The position numbers and the translations under genes are program-made. The notes beneath the pieces were generated by a model. The model was not told the origin of the DNA and ran no database searches. It saw only the letters and a list, made by a program, of their open reading frames with translations. A stretch of DNA of 64,000 nucleotides from Marinibacterium sp050389775 (GTDB lineage Bacteria > Pseudomonadota > Alphaproteobacteria > Rhodobacterales > Rhodobacteraceae): NCBI RefSeq assembly GCF_050389775.1, contig NZ_CP177144.1:868001-932000 (forward strand), read 5' to 3'. The stretch's first letter is position 1; the number at the start of each line of letters is the position of its first letter. Below are positions 7,177 to 15,500 of the stretch, one piece after another.

Positions 7177-9222
7177 ATGACCGGCGCCCTTCCGCTGTTG
7201 CGCGACGTTTTCGGCTTCGATGCGTTCCGCCCCGGCCAGGAAGAGATCGTGACCGCCGTGGCCACCGGCGAGAACGTCCTGGCCATCATGCCGACCGGCG
7301 GGGGCAAGTCGCTGTGTTACCAGCTGCCCGCCCTGCTGCGCGACGGCGTGACGCTAGTCGTCTCCCCGCTGATCGCGCTGATGCGCGACCAGGTCCGCGC
7401 CCTGCAGGAGGCCGGCATCGCCGCCGGGGCGCTGACCTCGGGCAATACCGAAGAAGAGACGGCCGCCGTGCACCAGGCCCTGCAGGACGGCACGCTGAAA
7501 CTGCTCTACATGGCGCCCGAGCGGCTGGCCTCGTCGGGCACGGTGGCCTCGCTGCGCCGGGCCGGGGTGTCGATGATTGCCGTCGACGAGGCCCATTGCG
7601 TCAGCCAGTGGGGCCATGATTTCCGGCCCGATTACCTGCGCATCGGCGCCCTGCGCCAGGCGCTGGACGTGCCGGTTTCGGCCTTCACGGCCACGGCCGA
7701 TGCTGAAACCCGGGCCGAGATCGTCGAAAAGCTGTTTGCCGGGGGGGACGCGCCGCGCCAGTTCCTGCGCGGGTTCGACCGGCCCAACATCCACCTGGCC
7801 TTTACCGTCAAGGACCGGCCGCGCCAGCAGATCCTGGATTTCGCCGAGGCCCGGCGCGGGCAATGCGGCATCGTCTATTGCGCCACGCGGGCCAAGACCG
7901 AAGACCTGGCCCGGGCGCTGGATGCCCAGGGCCACCTGGCCGTGGCCTATCACGGGGGCATGGATCCGGCCGACCGGCGGGCCGTCGAAGAGCGGTTCGC
8001 CCGCGAGGACGGGCTGATCGTCGTGGCCACGGTGGCCTTTGGCATGGGTGTCGACAAGCCCGACATCCGCTGGGTGGCCCATGCCGACCTGCCGAAATCC
8101 ATCGAAGGTTATTACCAGGAGATCGGCCGGGCCGGGCGCGACGGCGGGCCGGCCGAGACGATGACTCTCTTCGGCCCCGAGGACATCCGCCTGCGCCGGG
8201 CCCAGATCGATGAAGGCCAGGCCCCGCCCGAACGGCGGGCGGCGGATCACGGGCGGCTGAACGCCCTGCTGGGCCTGGCCGAGGCCATGGAATGCCGGCG
8301 CAGCACGTTGCTGGGCTATTTCGGCGAGACCGGGGTGACCTGTGGTCAATGCGACCTGTGCGACCGCCCGGCCGAGACCTTCGACGGCACCACGCCGGTG
8401 CGCATGGCCCTGTCGGCGATCCTGCGCACGGGTGAATATTTCGGCACCGGCCACTTGGTCGACATCCTGCTGGGCCAGATGACCGACAAGGTGCGCGACC
8501 GGGGCCATGACGGGCTGCCGACCTTCGGGGTGGGCAAGGCCTATGACAAGCGGCAATGGCAGGCGATCTTCCGGCAGATGATGGGTCGCGACCTGGTGCG
8601 GCCGGACCCGGAGCGCCACGGGGCCCTGCGGATGACAGATACCGCGCGACCCATCCTACGCGGCGAGCAAGAGATCCTGTTGCGGGCCGACAGCGTCAAG
8701 AAGGCCGTGTCGACCCCGGCGGTGCGGGCCATGGTCTCGGACGAGGATGCGCCGCTGTTCTCGGCGCTGAAGGCCAAGCGCCGGGCGCTGGCCGAGGCGG
8801 CCCAGGTGCCGGCCTATATCATCTTCAACGACCGCACGCTGATCGAGATGGCCGAGGCCCGGCCCGAAACGCTGGACCAGATGGCCCGGATCGGCGGGGT
8901 GGGGGCCAAGAAGCTGGAACGCTACGGCGGCGATTTCCTCGAAGTCATCCGCGGCGCCGGTGACGGCGATGTCCACCCGGCGCGGCGCAAGCTGGCGGCG
9001 AGTGGCGCGGGCGACGTGTTCGACCGGTTGCAGGAGGCCCAGACCGGTCTGTTGCGCGGGCCCGACGGCACCGACAAGCCGCTGTCCTGTTCGGCCGGCG
9101 AGCTGGCCCGGGTGGCCGAGCTGCGCGGTGGCGACGCGGCCAAGCTGGAACGGCTGCTGGGCGCGCGCAAGGCCGAACGCTTCGGGGCGGCTTTCCTCGA
9201 CGTGTTGCGTGACGCGGTCTGA
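7177..9222 (+). CDS. recQ: ATP-dependent DNA helicase RecQ
   Basis: A 681-residue superfamily 2 3'-5' helicase used in RecF-type recombination repair. Walker A is MPTGGGKSL (residues ~38-46), the DEAH box is AVDEAHCVSQWGHDFRPDY, the second RecA lobe has HADLPKSIEGYYQEIGRAGRDG without interruption, and the zinc-binding domain shows CRR..CGQCDLC. The RQC domain and one HRDC domain (about residues 530-600) follow. A further ~75 residues resemble a second, degenerate HRDC-like repeat, a common bacterial variation. The ATG follows CCCGAGGTAGACC. The next gene, yaaA, starts 45 bases downstream. Confidence 0.97.
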   Translation: MTGALPLLRDVFGFDAFRPGQEEIVTAVATGENVLAIMPTGGGKSLCYQLPALLRDGVTLVVSPLIALMRDQVRALQEAGIAAGALTSGNTEEETAAVHQALQDGTLKLLYMAPERLASSGTVASLRRAGVSMIAVDEAHCVSQWGHDFRPDYLRIGALRQALDVPVSAFTATADAETRAEIVEKLFAGGDAPRQFLRGFDRPNIHLAFTVKDRPRQQILDFAEARRGQCGIVYCATRAKTEDLARALDAQGHLAVAYHGGMDPADRRAVEERFAREDGLIVVATVAFGMGVDKPDIRWVAHADLPKSIEGYYQEIGRAGRDGGPAETMTLFGPEDIRLRRAQIDEGQAPPERRAADHGRLNALLGLAEAMECRRSTLLGYFGETGVTCGQCDLCDRPAETFDGTTPVRMALSAILRTGEYFGTGHLVDILLGQMTDKVRDRGHDGLPTFGVGKAYDKRQWQAIFRQMMGRDLVRPDPERHGALRMTDTARPILRGEQEILLRADSVKKAVSTPAVRAMVSDEDAPLFSALKAKRRALAEAAQVPAYIIFNDRTLIEMAEARPETLDQMARIGGVGAKKLERYGGDFLEVIRGAGDGDVHPARRKLAASGAGDVFDRLQEAQTGLLRGPDGTDKPLSCSAGELARVAELRGGDAAKLERLLGARKAERFGAAFLDVLRDAV

Positions 9223-9267
9223 CAAACGCCCTATCTTGCGGGGCGCGGCAAAGATGGAGTTGACGGG

Positions 9268-10053
9268 ATGCTCGTGGTGATTTCGCCGGCCAAGCGGCTG
9301 GACTGGACGGAACAGGCGGTCGGGACGACCCGCCCGGAATTCGAGGCCGATGCCCAGCGGCTGGCCCGGACGATGCGGAACCTGACGCTGAAGGACCTCA
9401 AGGGGCTGATGGGCCTGTCCGACGACCTGGCCCGGCTGAACCGCGACCGGTTCCGGGCCTTTGCCGATGCGCCCGCGGCCGAAGACCTGCGCCCGGCGGT
9501 GCTGTGTTTTGCCGGAGATACCTACCAGGGGCTGGATGCGGCCTCGCTTGAGGCCGAGGAGATGGGCTGGGCGCAGGAGCACCTGCGCATCCTGTCGGGG
9601 CTTTACGGCGTGCTGCGCCCGCTCGACGCGATCCAGGCCTACCGGCTGGAAATGGGCAGCCGGTTGAAAACCCGGCGGGGCAAGAACCTCTATGATTACT
9701 GGCGCGACGGGCCGGCCCGGGCGCTGAAGGCCCAGGCCGAGACGCTGGGCACCGACACGTTGGTCAATTGCGCCAGCCAGGAATATTTCGGGGCGGTCGA
9801 TCCCAAGGCGCTGGGGCTGCGGATCGTCACGCCGACCTTCCTCGAAGACAAGGACGGCGAGGCCAAGATCGTGTCGTTCTTTGCCAAGCGTGCGCGGGGC
9901 AGCATGGCCCGGTTCGTCATCCAGCACCGGCTGACCGATGCCGCCGGGCTGGAGGATTTCGACTATGGCGGCTATCGCTATGATGCCGAGCGGTCGGAGG
10001 CCGACAAGCCGGTCTTCGTGCGCCCCTACGAGGCTGCGGGCCTGGCGGCCTGA
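9268..10053 (+). CDS. yaaA: Peroxide stress protein YaaA (DUF328)
   Basis: A 261-residue protein of the YaaA/DUF328 family: it opens with LVVISPAKRLDW, and has VLCFAGDTYQGLDA, YGVLRPLDAIQAYRLEMG and the C-terminal YRYDAERSEADKPVF. In E. coli the protein limits intracellular iron and oxidative DNA damage under peroxide stress and has a DNA-binding fold. It is 45 bases downstream of recQ on the same strand and may share its transcript, which fits a DNA-damage context. GGAG stands nine bases before the ATG. Confidence 0.94.
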   Translation: MLVVISPAKRLDWTEQAVGTTRPEFEADAQRLARTMRNLTLKDLKGLMGLSDDLARLNRDRFRAFADAPAAEDLRPAVLCFAGDTYQGLDAASLEAEEMGWAQEHLRILSGLYGVLRPLDAIQAYRLEMGSRLKTRRGKNLYDYWRDGPARALKAQAETLGTDTLVNCASQEYFGAVDPKALGLRIVTPTFLEDKDGEAKIVSFFAKRARGSMARFVIQHRLTDAAGLEDFDYGGYRYDAERSEADKPVFVRPYEAAGLAA

Positions 10054-10122
10054 CCGCGCAACGCGAACGCCGGGCCTGATCGCCGAAATTGATCACGGTG
10101 CCCTGATTCCGGGCGCCGCGGG

Positions 10123-12396
10123 TCAGGCCGGTTCGGGCAGGGGCGGGCGCACGCCTTCGGGGCAATATTGGGCGATGCGGTCGTGGATCGTCTGCTTGCG
10201 CAGGGGCTTGGTCAGGTAATCGTCCAGCCCGGCCTGCAGGATGTCTTCGCGATCGCCGTCCATGGCATGGGCGGTCATGGCGATGATCGGCACGTGATCG
10301 CCGGCGCGGGCCTCGGATTCGGCCTTGCGGATGGCGCGGGCGGCTTCCTTGCCGTCCATCCCGGGCATCGAGATATCCATGAAGATCAGGTCAGGTCGGA
10401 AATCGTGAAAGGCCGCGACGGCCTCGCGCCCGTTGGCCGCAAAGCTCAGCTCGATGTCGAGATCCTTGATCATCTTGCGAAAGACCAGCTGGTTGGTCTT
10501 GTTGTCCTCGGCGGCCAGCACCCGAAGGGTGCGCGGGCCATCGGGCTCGGGCGGTTGGTCGGGCGTGTCGGGTGATTGCGCCGCTTCGGGCGGGCCGGGC
10601 GGATCGGCCGGGGCTGCGGCGGTTGAGGACGGCGCGGTGGCGGCCGGGGGAGCTGCGGCGGCCGGCGGCGCCGGATCGGGCAGGTCTGCGAGCGCGGCGA
10701 AAAGCTCGGCCCGGGACAGCGGCTTTTGCAGGACGCCCGTGACCAGCCCGCGAGCCGGATCGTTCTCGGCGAAATCGGGCGTCGAGCTGAGCATCAGGAT
10801 CGGCGCCTCGACGCCCTTGTCGCGCAGCGCCTCGGCCAGCTCGAACCCGTCCATCCGGGCCATGGAATGTTCGCACAGGATCAGCCCGACCGACGCGTCG
10901 GCCCGGTCCAGCGCCCGTGGGGTGCTGTCGCAGCAGATCACGTCTATCCCCAGCTGGCGCAACTGTTTTTCCAGGATCGACGCATTCACCGCATGGTGGT
11001 CGACGACCATGGCCCGGGCCAGGCCGGCGGGCAGGTGGGGCGATTGCGGCTGGCCGCATTCGGCCACCGGAATGCCCAGCTGAAAGCCGAAACAGGCGCC
11101 CTTGCCCTCGTCGCTGTCGACCCAGATCCGGCCGTTCATCATCTCGACCAGCCGGCGGGTGATGGCCAGGCCCAGCCCGGTGCCTTCGAACTGGCGGTTC
11201 TGGGCGCCTTCGACCTGGTTGAACTCGCCGAAGATCAGGTCGATCTTGTCAGCCGCGATGCCGATGCCCGTATCCTCGACCGTCACGTGGATCGAGGCCT
11301 CGTCGCCGGGCGCTTCGGGCACGCCGGTCACGCGGATCAGCACGTGGCCCTGCAGGGTGAATTTCACCGCGTTGCCGATCAGGTTGGTCAGGATCTGGCG
11401 GATGCGCCCGGGGTCGCCGACAAAGCGCGTGGGCAGGAAGATGTCGTAGTCGATCAGCATGACCAGCCCCTTGTCGCGGGCGGTCGGCTGCAACAGGGTG
11501 ACAACCTCGTGGATGCAGCGTTCCAGGTCGAAGGGCTCGGGATGCAGCGTCAGCTTGTCGGCCTCGATCTTGGAATAATCCAGCACGTCGTTGATGATGA
11601 CCAGCAAGGCCTCGCCCGAATTGCGGATGGTCGAGACATAGAGCCGCTGTTCCTCGGTCAGGTCGGAATCGGCCAGCAACTCGGCCATGCCGACCACGCC
11701 GTTCATCGGCGTGCGGATCTCGTGGCTCATGTTCGCCAGGAAGGCCGACTTGGCCCGGTTTGCGGTTTCGGCCCGTTCGCGTTCGGCCTTCAGCCGTTCC
11801 TCGTAGCGCACGGTTTCGGTGATGTTCAGCGCCAGCGACACGACGTCGCCGCCATGGCCGCGCTGGTCGACCAGGCGCAGGTATTCGTCGTTCCACAGGC
11901 GGATGTTGATCGGCTCGGGCGTGGGCTTGTGCCAGCGGTCGGCCATCATCTGGCGCCAGTCGGCGGGATGCAGGTCGCCGGTGTCGACGATGCCTTCCTC
12001 GGTCATGACCTGCAGGATGCGCGTATAGGCCACGCCGGGCGCGATTTCATCCATGCCGTCGAACAGGGCCAGGTAGGCCGAATTGGCCCCGATCATGATG
12101 TTGTCGGCATCGAAGAAGGCAAAGCCGTCGCGGATCGACTGGATCGAATGCCACAGCCGCCGCTCGGCCAGCTCGATCTTCTGGTTGGCGGCCGACAGGT
12201 CCGAACGGAAGCGCGCGTTCTCGTCGCGCACGGTGGTCATCTCGGCCTCGGTGCGGCCGATCTTGCGGGTCAGGGCCAGGGCATGGCGGCCAAGCTTGCG
12301 GTTGGCGGCCGACAATTCGGCCTGTTTCAGTTCCAGCAGCCGTTCGGCGGCCAGGCGCGCGCGCCGTTCCTCGGCGAGTTTGTTGGCAAGAGTCAT
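10123..12396 (-). CDS. Hybrid sensor histidine kinase with a degenerate and an intact receiver domain
   Basis: A 757-residue cytoplasmic kinase. Residues 1-85 form an Ala/Glu-rich coiled coil; a PAS-like domain follows (~85-195); DHp has SHEIRTPMNG with phospho-acceptor His225; the ATPase domain shows GNAVKFT, DTGIGI and GTGLGL. Two receiver domains follow. The first (~462-572) has Glu509 where the phosphorylated Asp belongs (LILCEHSMARMDG) but keeps its Lys (QKP). The second (~624-745), after a Pro/Ala linker, has the normal acidic pair and Asp674 (FMDISMPGMDG). No membrane segment is seen. GGGAG lies upstream of ATG 12396. It diverges from the A2M gene; the output partner is not in the window. 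Confidence 0.92.
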   Translation of the reverse strand: MTLANKLAEERRARLAAERLLELKQAELSAANRKLGRHALALTRKIGRTEAEMTTVRDENARFRSDLSAANQKIELAERRLWHSIQSIRDGFAFFDADNIMIGANSAYLALFDGMDEIAPGVAYTRILQVMTEEGIVDTGDLHPADWRQMMADRWHKPTPEPINIRLWNDEYLRLVDQRGHGGDVVSLALNITETVRYEERLKAERERAETANRAKSAFLANMSHEIRTPMNGVVGMAELLADSDLTEEQRLYVSTIRNSGEALLVIINDVLDYSKIEADKLTLHPEPFDLERCIHEVVTLLQPTARDKGLVMLIDYDIFLPTRFVGDPGRIRQILTNLIGNAVKFTLQGHVLIRVTGVPEAPGDEASIHVTVEDTGIGIAADKIDLIFGEFNQVEGAQNRQFEGTGLGLAITRRLVEMMNGRIWVDSDEGKGACFGFQLGIPVAECGQPQSPHLPAGLARAMVVDHHAVNASILEKQLRQLGIDVICCDSTPRALDRADASVGLILCEHSMARMDGFELAEALRDKGVEAPILMLSSTPDFAENDPARGLVTGVLQKPLSRAELFAALADLPDPAPPAAAAPPAATAPSSTAAAPADPPGPPEAAQSPDTPDQPPEPDGPRTLRVLAAEDNKTNQLVFRKMIKDLDIELSFAANGREAVAAFHDFRPDLIFMDISMPGMDGKEAARAIRKAESEARAGDHVPIIAMTAHAMDGDREDILQAGLDDYLTKPLRKQTIHDRIAQYCPEGVRPPLPEPA

Positions 12397-12530
12397 GGCC
12401 GGATGCTCCCTCTGTCGGTGCGGCGCATCCTGCGAGAACACGGTGAAGAATGGCTTAAGCGCCGGGGGAATCGTTGCCAGGACGCCGGCGGCCATGCGAC
12501 CTTTCGGGCATTACGGCGAAGGAGACGGTC

Positions 12531-15500
12531 ATGGATTGGGCAAAGGCGTTCGCGAAGGGCATCGTTCGGGGCGCGTTTGGCGCCTTGCTGGCCGGATCGG
12601 GGCTGATCGCCGGGGGCGGACCGGCGCGGGCCCAGGCCGTGCCCGAATCGCGCTTTGTCGTGTCACGCGATGTGGATTTCTATGGCTCCGACCTGCAGCC
12701 GCTCTTTGACACCGATCTCGACAGCTGCCTGCGCCAATGCGCGGCCGACACGGCCTGCGCGGCCTTTACCTTCAACAGCCGGGCCGGGGCCTGTTTCCCC
12801 AAGCGCAGCATTTCCGACCGCCAGCCCTATGACGGGGCGGTGTCGGCCGCGCGGGTGGCCACCGATCCGGCGGTGCTGGGCCGGGCCGGCGACCGGGCGG
12901 CGCAGCTGGATTTCCTGGGCGACGAGACGCTGGGCCGGGCAGCGGCCGAGGCCCGCGACCTGGGCCTGCGCCATCCGGCGGGCCAGGCCGGGCTGGACGA
13001 GCTGTTGCAGGGCGCGCGGGGTGCCAGCCAGGCCGGCGACGACCAGCGCGCGGCCCGGTACATCGGCACGGCGGTGTCGGTGTCCGACCGGAGCGACCTG
13101 TGGACCGAATATGCCCGGCTGCTGCTGGCCCTGCCCGGCGATGGCGGTGACCAGCGGCGCAATGGCGAACGGGCGGTGCTGGCCGCGACCAATGGCTATC
13201 TGCGGGCCGACGGCGCCGGCCAGCAGGCCGCGGCGCTGATGGCCCTGGCCCCGGCGCTGGAACGGGTCGGGCGCGGGCGCGACATGATCCCGGCTCTTCG
13301 GCTGGCCCGGGCGGCCCAGCCCCGGGATGATATCGATGCGGCGCTGCAGGATGCGATCGGCAAGTATGGTTTCCGCGTGGCCGACACGCGGGTCGACAGC
13401 GATGCCGCCGCGCCACGGATCTGTGTCGAATTCACCGAAGACCTGGTGCGGGCGGGCCAGGATTACGCGCCGTTCGTCGGCGGGATCGATGACCGGCTGG
13501 CCGTGGGCGTCGACGGCCGGGCGCTGTGCCTCGACGGGGTGGAACACGGCGAACGCTATCGGTTCACCCTGCGCGAAGGTCTGCCGGCGGCCAGTGGCGA
13601 GCAGCTGTGGAAGGATGTCGAGATCACGCTCTATGTCCGCGACCGCGCGCCGATGGTGCGCTTTCCGGGCCGGTCCTACGTGTTGCCCCGGGCGGCCGGG
13701 GCCAACCTGCCGGTCGAGACGGTCAACCTGGAGGCGCTGGAGCTGGTGCTGCGCCGGGTCTCCGACCGCAACCTGGTGCGCGCGATGCAGGAGGATGTCT
13801 TTGGCCGGCCGCTGTCCTATTGGCAGGACCAGCAGTTCGAAAGCGAGATGGCCGAAGAGGTCTGGACGGGCACGGCCGAGGTCGAGAGCCAGCTGAACCG
13901 CGACATGACCACGCGCCTGCCCATGGGCGCGGCCATCGCCGACCAGCCGCCGGGCATCTATGCCCTGACCGCGCGCATTCCGGGGGCCGATCCCTATGAC
14001 CAGCCCGGGGCGACGCAATGGTTCGTGCTGACCGACCTGGGTCTATCGACCCTGTCGGGCAGTGACGGGCTGCATGTGGATACGCGCAGCCTAGCCGGCA
14101 CCGGGCCGGTGGCCGGGGTCAGCGTGCAGCTGGTGTCGCGGGCCAATGCCGTGCTGGCCACGGCCGAAAGCGATGCAACGGGCCGGGTGGTCTTTGGCCC
14201 GGGGCTGAGCCGGGGCACGGGGGCCGCCGCGCCGGCGATGATCGTGGCGCGGACCGGGGATGACATGGCCTTCCTGTCGCTGACCGACCCGGCCTTCGAC
14301 CTGTCGGACCGGGGTGTCGAAGGCCGCCCGGCGCCCGGGCCGGTCGATGTCTTCCTGACCACCGATCGCGGGGCCTATCGCGCCGGCGAGACCATCCATG
14401 CCACGGCCCTGGCGCGCGATGGCGCGGCGCGGGCGGTGGGGGGGCTGCCGCTGGTGGCCATCCTGAAGCGGCCTGATGGGGTAGAACACCTGCGCCGGGT
14501 GTCGGCCGGCGGTGTGGCGGGGGGCCATGTCTTTGCCATCGAACTGGGTGACACGGTGCCCCGCGGGGCCTGGACGCTGGACCTGCATGTCGATGCCGAT
14601 GCGCCGCCGCTGGCCTCGGCCGCGCTGCTGGTCGAGGATTTCCTGCCAGAGCGGATCGATTTCGACATGGCCCTGCCCGATCTGCCCCTGCGCCCGGGTG
14701 ATACGCCCGAGCTGACCCTGCAGGCGCGGTATCTCTTTGGCGCGCCGGGGGCTGACCTGGCCGTCGAAGGCTCGGTCCAGCTGGTTGCAGCCGAAGAGGT
14801 GGCAGGCTGGGAGGGCTATCGCTTTGGCCGCCATGACACGGCACCGTCGCCGGTGCGCAGCTATTTCGGTGGGGCAAGGACCGATGCGGCCGGCACGGCG
14901 CGGATCGATGTCGAGATCCCCGCGGCCCCGGCGGCCGACCGGCCGTTGCAGGCCCGGGTGGTCGCCCGTGTGGCCGATGGCGCGGCGCGGCCGGTCGAGC
15001 GCAGGATCAGCGCGCCGGTCCTGCCCGACGGGCCGGTGATCGGCATCCGTCCGCGCTTTGACGGGGTGGTGGCCGAAGGCGGCGAGGCCGGGTTCGACAT
15101 CATCGCCCTGTCGCCGGCGCTGGAACCTGTCGAGATGCAGGTGCAATGGACGCTGAACCGGGTCGAGACGCGGTATCAATGGTACCAGCTTTACGGCAAC
15201 TGGAACTGGGAGCCGGTGGAACGCCGGGTGCGCGTGGCCGGGGGGGTGACCTCGCCGAGCCGGCTGGCCGGCTCCGTCTCGGCGCCGGTGGATTGGGGAC
15301 GCTATGAGCTGGTCGTCGAGCGGCTGGACGGGCCCTGGGCGGCGGCCTCGGTGCAATTCGATGCCGGTTGGTATGCCCCGGCCGATGGCGGGGCCACGCC
15401 CGACCGGCTGGAGATGTCGCTGGATGCCGACAGCTACGTGCCGGGCGATACGGCGGTCCTGCGGCTGGTCGCCCGCCAGGCCGGCACGGCGCTGGTTTCG

